The position numbers and the translations under genes are program-made. The notes below the pieces were generated by a model. It was not told the origin of the DNA and did not search any database. It worked only from the letters and a program-made list of their open reading frames with translations. A stretch of DNA of 64,000 nt, from positions 95,173 through 159,172 of the forward strand of contig JAMOTD010000006.1 of the NCBI GenBank assembly GCA_027068415.1, given 5' to 3'. Numbering within the stretch: position 1 is the stretch's first letter; the number at the start of each line of letters is the position of its first letter. Of this stretch, positions 17,075-26,716 are shown in pieces. Source of the stretch: Desulfurobacteriaceae bacterium. GTDB taxonomy: Bacteria; Aquificota; Aquificia; Desulfurobacteriales; Desulfurobacteriaceae.

Positions 17075-17761
17075 ATGGAAAGGAACGAGGTTATTGGCCT
17101 TTTAAAAAAGTTCGGGCTCAATACTTACGAGGCCAATGCTACATTTCCCTCCTTGAAACGGAAGGGGCAACGGCGCCGGAGGTTGCCAAGAGGTCGGGGG
17201 TTCCCCCCAGAGGGTTTACGACTCCCTCTCCTCCTTAGAGGAGAAAGGATTGGTTCAGGTTGTAAATAGGAAGCCGAAGCTCTACGTTCCCCTGTCTGTA
17301 AGGGAGGCCCCTACTCAACAGGCTCTACCAGATAAAACTTGACTTTGAGAGGAGAGCTCCCTCAAAAGCCAAAGAGAAAACAGGTAGCGAAGAGGTCTTC
17401 ACCGTTGAGGGGGAGAAAGCAGTAGTCTCAACGGCCGTAAGGTTAATCTCCTCGGCTGAAAAGAGCGTTAAGATAGCCGGTATCAGACCACTCTTTGCTT
17501 TCGGGTGCAGGGGGAACCTCGGGAAGTAGCTGAAAGAGGTGGGTAGAGCTCTTAGCAGTAGGAAAGTTTGATACCCCCTGCAAGGAGGAGATTAAGAGAT
17601 TAGGGGGAAGGTACTTAGAGAGGGATGTTGAGTGTACTTACCTCCTGATAGTTGACGAGAGTAAGCTCCTCTACATCTACTCGGGAGACAGGGGAACCTT
17701 TACCGAGAGCAGAGGGGTTATAACGCCCATCCCCTCCTACTTCAGGGAGCTCTCTACTTAG
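17075..17761 (+). pseudogene. TrmB-family transcriptional regulator, multiply frameshifted
   Basis: Joining three frames rebuilds a TrmB-like winged-helix start: IGLLKKFGLNTYEA, then CYISLLETEGATAPEVAKRSGVP, then RVYDSLSSLEEKGLVQV, followed by an effector-domain-like region ending SRGVITPIPSYFRELST. Shifts occur near 17142, 17212, 17307 and 17565-17570, and there is an in-frame TAG at 17527-17529, so no functional product is expected. TrmB proteins regulate sugar, redox or energy genes in archaea and some thermophilic bacteria. It diverges from the cytochrome gene, which it may once have controlled. Its stop overlaps the convergent lipoprotein gene by eight bases. The whole ~690-base stretch has no intact gene. 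Confidence 0.85.
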
Positions 17762-18095
17762 CGGCGGGGGCCGGCTGGCTGTCAACCGTGTACCAGCTCT
17801 CCCTTACGTGGATAACCTTGCCGTCCTTGGTTTTAACGTCGTACTCGGTCTCAGCGTTAACGGTGTGCTGGTTAACCTGGTCGCTCCCCATAACGTAGCC
17901 GAGAATTCCACCTGCAACTGCCCCGTAGATTGCCGCGTCTTTGGCAGAGGCCTTGTAGTGCTTGTGGGTTGCAGCCCCTATTGTCGCTCCGCCGAGGGCT
18001 CCGAGCATTGCAGCGTCGGTCTTTGAAAGCTGGGTTGAGGTACATCCGGAAACGAGGAGGGCAAGAAAGCTAAGTGTCAGAATTAACTTTTTCAT
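17754..18095 (-). CDS. Glycine-zipper lipoprotein
   Basis: The 113-residue product has a lipoprotein signal ending in LVSGC (Cys at about residue 17). A glycine-zipper stretch follows (ALGGATIGAAT and YGAVAGGILGYVMG), then a beta-rich tail with DVKTKDGKVIHVRESWYTV. This resembles the SlyB/Rick17kDa or YMGG-type envelope lipoproteins, but the exact family is unsure. ATG at 18095 is chosen for the signal peptide; the frame is open further upstream inside spoVG. It overlaps spoVG by 26 bases and is the last gene of a three-gene unit. Confidence 0.8.
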   Translation of the reverse strand: MKKLILTLSFLALLVSGCTSTQLSKTDAAMLGALGGATIGAATHKHYKASAKDAAIYGAVAGGILGYVMGSDQVNQHTVNAETEYDVKTKDGKVIHVRESWYTVDSQPAPAAK

Positions 18096-18405
18096 CGTAC
18101 TTCTCCATAATTCGTTTATACTCGTCCAAAACCTTCCTCCTGATGTGGAGGTAGAGCTCCTTCTCAAGGGGATTGACGATTGGGACGAACTCACCGGTAC
18201 GGCTCTTCTTTGAAGGCATCTGGATAAAGTAGCCTTTATTTGAATATATGATTTTTATGTCCCTGATTTCTAAAACGTCGTTAATCCTTACGGTCGCAAC
18301 TGCCTTTATGTTCCCGCCGATTCCCGTCGTATCAAAGGGGTAAATCTTAACGTCGGTAACCTCAAGGTTCATTACAGGCAGTCTCTCAAGCTCCTTCCTG
18401 CTCAC
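18070..18405 (-). CDS. spoVG: SpoVG-family protein
   Basis: This 111-residue protein contains LEVTDVKIYPFDTTGIGGNIKA, DIKIIYSNKGYFIQMPSKK and GEFVPIVNPL, which is the full SpoVG signature. SpoVG proteins bind nucleic acids and modulate septation and gene expression in Firmicutes and spirochaetes; their role in Aquificota is unclear. The GTG start overlaps the upstream stop as GTGA. An ATG 11 codons inside would also give a complete domain. It lies between a DUF104 fusion gene and a lipoprotein gene. Confidence 0.9.
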   Translation of the reverse strand: MSRKELERLPVMNLEVTDVKIYPFDTTGIGGNIKAVATVRINDVLEIRDIKIIYSNKGYFIQMPSKKSRTGEFVPIVNPLEKELYLHIRRKVLDEYKRIMEKYDEKVNSDT

Positions 18406-18833
18406 AGTAGAGAAACCCCCTGGCTAATCTGTTCGTAAACGGGGCTACCCTGCTCCCGCCAGCGCTCCAGCCTTGTGGAGCTTATAACCTGAACCGGCAG
18501 GTAGACAGAGCTCCTCTCATAAACCTTCAAGGCCTCCTCCATAACGGCCTTCAGGTCCCTTGAAGAGTCGTCGGTTATTACAAAAACCTCAAGCCCCTCG
18601 TCAGAGAGAACGGCCTTAACGTCAATGGGAGAGAGCCTCCTCTTAATCCCCTCAACAAACTCCTTGAGAGCCCTCTTCTTCTCCTCCTTAACGCTTAAAG
18701 AGCTCCACCACGCCGGGAGCTCCTCCTTAACACCTTCAACAAAGACAACGACGGCCTCACACCCCTCGGGAGGAGAGCAGGGCTCAAGGGGAACGAAAAC
18801 TCCGTTTTTAAAAACTGCTCTAACGGTTTTCAT
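18402..18833 (-). CDS. DUF104 antitoxin-like domain fused to a degenerate nucleotidyltransferase-like domain
   Basis: Residues 1-34 (MKTVRAVFKNGVFVPLEP, then PPEGCEAVVVFVEG) match the DUF104/AF2212 antitoxin-type beta domain. Residues ~60-143 resemble the C-terminal half of a MNT-type nucleotidyltransferase: EVFVITDDSSRDLKA, PVQVISSTRLE and the tail GSPVYEQISQGVSLL. The GS...DxD catalytic loop expected before the EVFVIT strand is missing and replaced by a short DEGLE turn, so catalysis is unlikely. It is the first gene of the unit with spoVG. Function is unknown; a binding or regulatory role is an inference from the fold. Confidence 0.6.
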   Translation of the reverse strand: MKTVRAVFKNGVFVPLEPCSPPEGCEAVVVFVEGVKEELPAWWSSLSVKEEKKRALKEFVEGIKRRLSPIDVKAVLSDEGLEVFVITDDSSRDLKAVMEEALKVYERSSVYLPVQVISSTRLERWREQGSPVYEQISQGVSLL

Positions 18834-18886
18834 TTAACCACTCTGCTAACATATTTGTATAAGGAATTTATTTAGAGGAGGGAGAG

Positions 18887-19555
18887 ATGGCCATATTCAG
18901 GGATAGGCTTGAGGCGGGATATCGGCTCGCCGAAAGGATAAAGCTGCCGGAAAACAGCGTAATCTTCGCAATTCCCCGGGGAGGAGTTCCGGTAGGCTAC
19001 GCCCTTGCAAAGAGCTTCAGAGTTCCCCTTGACATAGTAGTCGTCAGGAAACTTCCGATTCCCTGGAACCCCGAAGCGGGGTTCGGAGCAATAACCCTTG
19101 ACGGAAAAGTGGTTCTCAACCCGGAGTTTGAGGGTTATCTCTCTCCCAAAACAGTTGAGGAGATTGCAAGGGTAGTTCATCAGGAGGTTTTAAGGAGGAA
19201 CGAGGTTTACAGGGGAGGAAAGGGCTACAGGGACTTAAAGGGGAAAATTGCCGTTGTTGTTGACGACGGCTTTGCCTCGGGCTACACGGCAATCGCCGCC
19301 GCAAACTTCCTAAGGAGGTTCTCTCCCGAAAGGCTCGTTGCGATAGCCCCTGTCTGCCCCGTCCACACGAGAGAGCTCCTTGAGAACTACTTTGACGGGG
19401 TTTACTGCCTCGTTGAGAGCAGGGAGCTCCCCTTTGCCGTAGCCTCCTTTTACGACGACTTCCACGACCTAAAGGACGAGGAGGTCATAAACTTAGTAGA
19501 AGAGCTAAAGAGGGAAGGGCTCTTTTTCCCGGAGGTAAGAAGTGAAAACGGTTGA
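18887..19555 (+). CDS. Phosphoribosyltransferase-family protein
   Basis: This 222-residue protein shows a type I PRTase layout: FAIPRGGVPVGYALAK near residue 28, VVVRKLPIPWNPEAGFGAI near 51-69, and the PRPP loop VVVDDGFASGYTA near 125. It resembles the stand-alone predicted phosphoribosyltransferases that start MxxFxDRxEAGxxLA, whose substrate is generally not known. The canonical loop DDGxATG is altered to DDGFASG. A GGAGGGAGAG Shine-Dalgarno precedes the ATG. It overlaps cdd by 14 bases, which suggests a nucleobase or nucleoside salvage role. Confidence 0.82.
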   Translation: MAIFRDRLEAGYRLAERIKLPENSVIFAIPRGGVPVGYALAKSFRVPLDIVVVRKLPIPWNPEAGFGAITLDGKVVLNPEFEGYLSPKTVEEIARVVHQEVLRRNEVYRGGKGYRDLKGKIAVVVDDGFASGYTAIAAANFLRRFSPERLVAIAPVCPVHTRELLENYFDGVYCLVESRELPFAVASFYDDFHDLKDEEVINLVEELKREGLFFPEVRSENG

Positions 19556-19922
19556 TATGCTAAACACTGCAAAGAGGGTAATTGAGAACGCCTACGCCCC
19601 CTACTCCAAGTTCAGGGTTGCGGCAGTCCTCTACGGCGAAGAGGGCCTCTTTACCGGAGTAAACGTTGAGAACGCATCCTACGGCCTGACGGTCTGTGCA
19701 GAGAGGGTTGCAGTCTTTAAGGCAATCTCGGAGGGGAAGAGGAAGTTTGAGAAGATGTTAATCTACACGCCGGGACAGCAGAGCCTACCCTATCCCTGCG
19801 GAGCCTGCAGGCAGGTATTGGCGGAGTTCTTCCCCGAGGACTTCACGGTCATAGTTGCAAACGACAGAGAGGAGGAGCAGTTTAACCTTGGGGAGCTCCT
19901 ACCCTTCAACTTCAGACTTTAA
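19542..19922 (+). CDS. cdd: Cytidine deaminase
   Basis: This 126-residue zinc deaminase has AYAPYSKFRVAAVL, NVENASYGLTVCAERVAVFKA carrying the zinc Cys and catalytic Glu, and PCGACRQVLAEF with the second Cys pair. It converts cytidine/deoxycytidine to uridine/deoxyuridine for pyrimidine salvage. GTG start with GGAGGT upstream, overlapping the end of the phosphoribosyltransferase gene. Pyrimidine-nucleoside phosphorylase is encoded at 32.5 kb, so the cell can degrade or recycle pyrimidine nucleosides. The homotetrameric short form is expected from the length. Confidence 0.96.
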   Translation: MKTVDMLNTAKRVIENAYAPYSKFRVAAVLYGEEGLFTGVNVENASYGLTVCAERVAVFKAISEGKRKFEKMLIYTPGQQSLPYPCGACRQVLAEFFPEDFTVIVANDREEEQFNLGELLPFNFRL

Positions 19923-19932
19923 AGGAGGGAAA

Positions 19933-21734
<1,802 letters not shown>

Positions 21735-21854
21735 TTATTATGAGGCGAGAAAATCCGGTGAGGTTAAAGATAACTTTAGAAGGAGCAAAGATTCTATCCT
21801 TATTTATTACCTACCGAAATTCAGCCGGCGGAATAACAGCTGTAATTAAAAACT

Positions 21855-23114
21855 TCAGCGACTCTTTACGAATGTCTCGTAGAAGACTTTTGTATTGTGA
21901 AAGCCGCGGCGTTTGTTTCGGTTTGAGCCCCTGAAGATAACGACGTCTATTCCCAGCTGACGGCAGACCGGACAGGAGCACTCCTTCCAAATTTTGCTCT
22001 TTAGGAGGGAGAGGTAGAGCTCCGCGTACTTTTCCTCCTTAAACTCCTCCCTGTAAAAGAGCTTATCGTAGGCTATTACCTCTTCGACCAAGGCCTCAAC
22101 TTCTCTCAGGCTTCCCCTGTCGTAATCCCTCAAGCCTTTTAAAATTTTCTCTTCTCTCTCTTTAAGGCCAGAGTGCTCACCCTTTAACCTCTTTCTGAGC
22201 CTCGGATTTGAGGAGTCGGGAACTCTAATAGAGGCGTACCACTTCCGGTCAACCCCGAGATAGTTCTCCTTTGCCTTGAGCCAAGCCTTTCTAAAGTAAG
22301 AAGCACTGTCAAAGCTGAAGATTCCGCAGGAGGCCATCTTGGGTAGGAGCTCCTCCCTTAAAACGCCCAAAAGGTGAACCTTTATACCCGAGAGGTCTAT
22401 CTCCCTGTAGAGGGCCTCAAGGAGCCGGCCTATGAACTCTGTCGGTCGAGGGACGAGCCCGCCGAGGGCAACAAACCTGTAGCCCATCTTTACAAGCTTC
22501 TTAACGCTGTCAACGTAGGTCTCAACCGAGTAGCCCTGAGCCGCACCTACGGGGGTAAATGGAGCTCCCATGCTCTCTTTCAGAAACCTCTCGGCGTTCT
22601 TAAGGCTCAGCTGACGCCTCCCCTCAAGCTCCTCTTCCGAAAGGAGGAGCTTTACTTTTCCCCCTTTAACAGGTTTAACATCTTTGAACTTGAACTTCTC
22701 GGCATCCTCCTCTTTTACCGTAATTGTTTCGGCACAGATGTGGTCAACCGAGATTCCGTAGTCAAAGCCAAGCTTAGAGTAGAGCTCAACTGCGTGGGGA
22801 ACTTCCATCTGAGGCTCTTTGCTTGAAACGTAGGTAAAGGCTCCGCAGTCTCCCAGAACGGGAAAGGATGAGGGGAGTTTTAAGTATTCCTTTATGTTTT
22901 TGTAGCCCCTTATCGTCGGCCTTCCGTTAACCCTTATGAGCCTCAGCTTGAGCTCAAAGACGCCGAGGCTTACCAGAATTCCGTCGTAGGGGGGAGGGGT
23001 GAAAATCTCGTGGGCGAAGAGGGCGTTCTTAAAGCCGCCGCTACCGTAGGTATCCTTAATCGGGTCAAAGTCCCTGTGAACCCAGTCTTCCCAGTAGGGC
23101 ATAAAGTACTTCAA
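21855..23114 (-). CDS. DpdA-like TGT-superfamily protein (candidate DNA 7-deazaguanine transglycosylase)
   Basis: The 419-residue protein has the TGT barrel but diverges from bacterial TGT. The first catalytic motif reads GDCGAF (Asp89), where TGT has DSGGF. The nucleophile region reads FSFDSAS (Asp269) instead of [12 protein letters not shown]-terminal zinc site is kept as Cys379-x-Cys381-x2-Cys384 with His406. DpdA proteins insert preQ0 into DNA, and the FDSxS form of the nucleophile motif is, to my knowledge, typical of them. TTG start with GGAGA upstream. It is the last gene of a six-gene same-strand cluster. An atypical tRNA-acting TGT remains possible. Confidence 0.75.
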   Translation of the reverse strand: MKYFMPYWEDWVHRDFDPIKDTYGSGGFKNALFAHEIFTPPPYDGILVSLGVFELKLRLIRVNGRPTIRGYKNIKEYLKLPSSFPVLGDCGAFTYVSSKEPQMEVPHAVELYSKLGFDYGISVDHICAETITVKEEDAEKFKFKDVKPVKGGKVKLLLSEEELEGRRQLSLKNAERFLKESMGAPFTPVGAAQGYSVETYVDSVKKLVKMGYRFVALGGLVPRPTEFIGRLLEALYREIDLSGIKVHLLGVLREELLPKMASCGIFSFDSASYFRKAWLKAKENYLGVDRKWYASIRVPDSSNPRLRKRLKGEHSGLKEREEKILKGLRDYDRGSLREVEALVEEVIAYDKLFYREEFKEEKYAELYLSLLKSKIWKECSCPVCRQLGIDVVIFRGSNRNKRRGFHNTKVFYETFVKSR

Positions 23115-23150
23115 GCCGTTCTCCGGGAAAAAAGTGTGAAGGTAATTATC

Positions 23151-24056
23151 TCAAAGGGAGAGGAACTTGGGGCAGTCAAATCGGAAATCGCAGGCAAGGC
23201 AGGTTTTCTTATCAATTTGAGAGGGGAGCTCCCACCTCCCACTCTCCTTGGACTTCTCAATCTCACGGACGATTTCGGAGAACTCCCTTATAAACCCCTC
23301 AACCTCCTTAACGGTCTTTTCGTCGGTAAAGTCTATCTCGTAAACGGCCCTTGAGAGCTTCTCCTTCAAACTTTCCCCTTTTAAGAGCTCATTCATAAAG
23401 AGCAAAACTGCTCTCCTCGGGTAGCAGCCGTTCCTCTCTTTAAAGAGGTAGCCGTAAACGAACATCTGCTTGGTGTAGATTTCTATCTTCTTCCTGCCCA
23501 GGGGGGTTGAGGGCTCGGGTCTCTCCATTCCCTTGTAGTCCCAGATTTCAAACTCCCCGCCCTCAACTTTCAGGGCGTCAACAATTCCGTAGAGGATAAA
23601 GTGGGGGAGCTCCTTTATCAGCCTGAGCTCGGCCTCCTCAATTTTGGGGATAAAGTCCCCTGCCAGAAGGCGGCAGAACTCCTTCAAAAGGGCTATTACC
23701 CTCTCCCTTACCTGAGGGGAGGAGGGCCTTACCCCTTCGGCCTCCATGGCGCTCTCAACCTTCCTAAAGAGCTCCTCAACGTCATCCTCACCTATAACCC
23801 TCTTATCAACCCTATAGACGGTGTGAGCCCTCTTTAAGAAGCGGTGAATTACGCTACCGTACCACTCCTGAGTAGGGTTTGAGGGAGCAAAGCCGTAGAA
23901 GCGGTAAAGCCCGTACTGACGGGGACACATTGAGTAGGAGATTATGTCGCCGGTAATCGTGTACCTCTCCTTTATCTTCTCCTTTTTACCGGAGAGCTTT
24001 TTCCCTATTCTTTTGCTGAACCTCTCTAACCTCTCAGCTATCTCCTGAGCTCTCAC
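23151..24056 (-). CDS. PD-(D/E)XK nuclease with predicted Fe-S cluster (Cas4/AddB-like)
   Basis: Starting at this GTG gives 301 residues. The RecB-family nuclease motifs are His71 in GSVIH, Asp160 in YGIVDAL, Glu170-x2-Asp173-Tyr-Lys175 in EIWDYKG, and Gln197 in QMFVYGY. Four cysteines (Cys44, and Cys286-x2-Cys289-x5-Cys295 at the C-terminus) have the split layout that binds a 4Fe-4S cluster in Cas4 and AddB. The frame opens to 24158, but AGGAAGG about ten bases before the GTG and the small overlap with the helicase stop favour this start. It is translationally coupled to the helicase, suggesting a processing complex on DNA. Confidence 0.85.
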   Translation of the reverse strand: MRAQEIAERLERFSKRIGKKLSGKKEKIKERYTITGDIISYSMCPRQYGLYRFYGFAPSNPTQEWYGSVIHRFLKRAHTVYRVDKRVIGEDDVEELFRKVESAMEAEGVRPSSPQVRERVIALLKEFCRLLAGDFIPKIEEAELRLIKELPHFILYGIVDALKVEGGEFEIWDYKGMERPEPSTPLGRKKIEIYTKQMFVYGYLFKERNGCYPRRAVLLFMNELLKGESLKEKLSRAVYEIDFTDEKTVKEVEGFIREFSEIVREIEKSKESGRWELPSQIDKKTCLACDFRFDCPKFLSL

Positions 24057-26280
24057 TCTCAACCTTCCTCTTAAAGGAGTTTTTAAACTTCTGCAGTTTG
24101 GCGGGGTCAAAGCCCGGAAAGGCGGCCGTTTTCCAGGGCCTATTTTCGTCGTTCTCAATTCCCTCTCCGGTCAGTATTATCAGGGCGTAGATAGCCCGGG
24201 AGTAGGCAACGAAGAAGCGCTTAACGGCCTCAACGGCACTCCTCTCCCAGGAGTTCCCCACCCTGTAGGGCAGGTACTCCTTAAAGAGCTCCTCAAGCTT
24301 TGAGAGCCTGAAGTCGGCCGAGAGGCCGTCAACCTCCCCTACGAAAACTATCGGGAACTCAAGGCCTTTGGACTGGTGAATTGTCATCAGGGGGAAGTAG
24401 CCGGAGGGGACTTGGGGGAGCTCCTCTTGGTCAACCTCGCCTCCGAGTAGGAGAGGAAGGAAGGAGCGGTAGAACTCGCAGAAGCTCTGAAGCCTGACCG
24501 CCGTTAACCTAAGCCATCTCTCCCTCTCCTCTCCGTTCAAGTCCTCCGGCTCTCCAACCTTAATTCCCAGCTTCCTGCAGAGCTCGGCAACTTTAGCCGG
24601 GAGCTCCTGCCAGCCGTCAACCTCCTTCCTTGAAAGGGCTTCAACCGAAAAGAGGAGCTGGCTGAGCCTTGCCAAATTAAACCTCTCAATCTCCCCCTTT
24701 ACCTTCAGGTGGGGAATCAGCCTGTAGAAGACCTCAAGGAGGGAGATTTCACCCCTCTCAACCTCGCCCTTAAGTGCAGAGATAAGCTCTGCAGGGAAGG
24801 TTTCGGCAGCCCTCTTCCAAGGTTCAAGCTCCTTTAAGAGCTCCCCGCCGGTGTCGGAGGGAGGAGGGATAACCTTTAAAAGAGCCCCCACGGTTCTGTA
24901 AACCTCCTCCCTTTCCTTAAAGGCCTTTGAGCGGGGGTTATAAACCCCTATACCGGCAGGCTCAAAAACCTTCCTTATAAAGGCCGCAAGAGTCTTCTCT
25001 CCGCTAAAGCTCCTCTCTCTGGTACTGGGAAGGAGGAGAACGGCATCGGAGTAATCCTCAATTACTCCTCTTTCTTTTAAGGCCTTTAAGAGCTCAAAGG
25101 TAAAGCGGGCAAGGGAGCTCCTGTCTCCTTTAACTTCAAATACGGCTCCTCCCAACTCAGGGTAGGAGTCTATTCCCGAGAACCAGAGGACTTTCTTGTC
25201 GGTTGAGAGGGAGCTCCAGACCTTCTCAAACTTCCCGTAGCTCCTGTGCTTCTTCATAAAGTAGTTGATAAAGGCGACTATTGACTTATCGGAGCGGTAG
25301 TTTTCAAGGAGCTTCACCTTCTCCGGCTTTACACCAAGCTCCTTTTCACACCTACTTTCAAAGTCTATGAAACACTCAACAACGGCACCCCTGAAACGGT
25401 AGAGGGACTGGTAGTCGTCTCCTACAACGGTAAGGTTTTTGCTCCTGCGGGCAAGGGCGAAGTAGATTTTCTCGTCCAGAGGGTTTGTATCCTGATATTC
25501 GTCAACTAAAACGGCTTTTATTCCAGGAAAGTAGTCGGTTCCGTCCCCCCTTAAAAAGAGACATCCCTCATCCTCCTGTAAAAACCGAAAGAACATCCTC
25601 TCAAGGAGGGCGTGGTCAAGAAACGATTTCTCCTTAATGAGGTTGAGGTACTTCTCGTAGAGCTCCCCCGCATCCCTTACCGCCGCTTTCGTGCTCCTCT
25701 TCAGTCTTTTGTGGGAAACTAAATTCTGAGTGAGGAAGTCAAAGAGGAAGGAAAGGAGGGAGAGTCTATCAAGGGAAGTCTGCTCCCTCTCCCCCTTAAA
25801 CTCACCAAAAAAGGCCCCTCTGCCTTCCTCAATCTCCTGACGGAATTCCCTGTAGATGAAGAGCTCCCTCTCAAACTCCCCCACCAGCCTGTACCTGCCG
25901 TACCTATCGTAGTGGAACTCGTCCATAACCCTTGCGACCAAGGAGTGGAGGGTTCCGCAGTAGAGCTCGTAGGGCTCTAAGGGGAGCTCGGAGAAGATTT
26001 CCCGAAGTTTCCCCGCGTACGAAACGATTCTGGTTAAAAGCTCGTTTGCCGCCTTCCTCGTAAAGGAAACGAGAAAGATAGACTTGGCGGGAAAACCCTT
26101 AACGGCCATAAAGTAGAGAGCCCTCAAAACCAGAACTTCAGTCTTCCCCGAGCCGGGGCCTGCAACGACCTTCAAGGGCTTTTCTGGAAAGGAGATTGCC
26201 CTCTTCTGGCTCTCGTTTAACCTCTTTCCCGAAATCTCCTCAACGGCAGAAAAGAACTCCTCTCTACTCAGAAGGCTCAA
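24034..26280 (-). CDS. UvrD/Rep-type superfamily 1 DNA helicase
   Basis: This 748-residue SF1A helicase has the Q-motif region LNESQKRAI, Walker A GPGSGKT (41-47), motif Ia SFTRKAANEL, motif II VDEYQDTN near 258, and motif III VVGDDYQSLYRFRGA. Motif V is TIHQSKGLEFPIVF and motif VI FFVAYSRA. Motif VI departs from the usual YVALTRA. No nuclease domain is fused; that activity is on the next gene, with which it overlaps by 23 bases. TTG start with AGGGAGG upstream, overlapping the DUF6884-like gene by 17 bases. It could form an AddAB-like helicase-nuclease or serve the DpdA cluster. Confidence 0.92.
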   Translation of the reverse strand: MSLLSREEFFSAVEEISGKRLNESQKRAISFPEKPLKVVAGPGSGKTEVLVLRALYFMAVKGFPAKSIFLVSFTRKAANELLTRIVSYAGKLREIFSELPLEPYELYCGTLHSLVARVMDEFHYDRYGRYRLVGEFERELFIYREFRQEIEEGRGAFFGEFKGEREQTSLDRLSLLSFLFDFLTQNLVSHKRLKRSTKAAVRDAGELYEKYLNLIKEKSFLDHALLERMFFRFLQEDEGCLFLRGDGTDYFPGIKAVLVDEYQDTNPLDEKIYFALARRSKNLTVVGDDYQSLYRFRGAVVECFIDFESRCEKELGVKPEKVKLLENYRSDKSIVAFINYFMKKHRSYGKFEKVWSSLSTDKKVLWFSGIDSYPELGGAVFEVKGDRSSLARFTFELLKALKERGVIEDYSDAVLLLPSTRERSFSGEKTLAAFIRKVFEPAGIGVYNPRSKAFKEREEVYRTVGALLKVIPPPSDTGGELLKELEPWKRAAETFPAELISALKGEVERGEISLLEVFYRLIPHLKVKGEIERFNLARLSQLLFSVEALSRKEVDGWQELPAKVAELCRKLGIKVGEPEDLNGEERERWLRLTAVRLQSFCEFYRSFLPLLLGGEVDQEELPQVPSGYFPLMTIHQSKGLEFPIVFVGEVDGLSADFRLSKLEELFKEYLPYRVGNSWERSAVEAVKRFFVAYSRAIYALIILTGEGIENDENRPWKTAAFPGFDPAKLQKFKNSFKRKVESESSGDS

Positions 26281-26716
26281 ATCCGGCCTCCCTCAGCTTT
26301 TCTAAGAGCTCCTTAATTCCTCCCATATTTCCCGTGCCGAAGGAGAGGAACTCAACCCCCGCCTCTTCTGAGGCCTCCTTCAAACACTCGTAGTACTCCC
26401 TTCTCGCCCCTCCCCTAAAGTAAACAACGGCGTCAAACTCTTTTAAAACCTTTACTACCTGCTCTTTTAACTCCCTGCACCTCTTCCTATCCATTACGGC
26501 CTCGTAGGGCTCAATAATTTCGTCGCCCCCTACAAGGCCGTACTTTGCACTTAAGATGAAAAAGGGGACTCCGAGCTCCTTAGAGCGCCTGTAGAGGTGC
26601 CTTATTCTCGCGCTTTTATAGAGTTTACCTGCGGCGGTGGGTTTCTCCTCTTTCTTCCCTCCGCAGGCGGTTATAAGGGCTACTTTCCTGCCCAAACCTC
26701 CCCCCTGAATCGGCAC
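26264..26716 (-). CDS. DUF6884-like protein
   Basis: The 150-residue protein has ITACGGKKEEKP (Cys18, Lys21, Lys22), LYKSARIRHLYRRS and FFILSAKYGLV followed by IEPYEAVM. These are the hallmarks of DUF6884, a small family I recall from phages and islands that also encode TGT-like enzymes. The same pattern recalls the DUF5591 part of archaeosine synthase ArcS, which acts on preQ0 in tRNA. Function is not established. GTG start with AGGGAG five bases upstream; it overlaps the radical SAM gene by 37 bases and the helicase gene by 17, so translation is tightly linked. Confidence 0.72.
   Translation of the reverse strand: MPIQGGGLGRKVALITACGGKKEEKPTAAGKLYKSARIRHLYRRSKELGVPFFILSAKYGLVGGDEIIEPYEAVMDRKRCRELKEQVVKVLKEFDAVVYFRGGARREYYECLKEASEEAGVEFLSFGTGNMGGIKELLEKLREAGFEPSE

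Noticed and set aside
23151..24056. Cas4-like nuclease considered as evidence of a CRISPR-Cas locus
   Set aside because: No cas1, cas2, effector genes or repeat-spacer array is present anywhere in the window.
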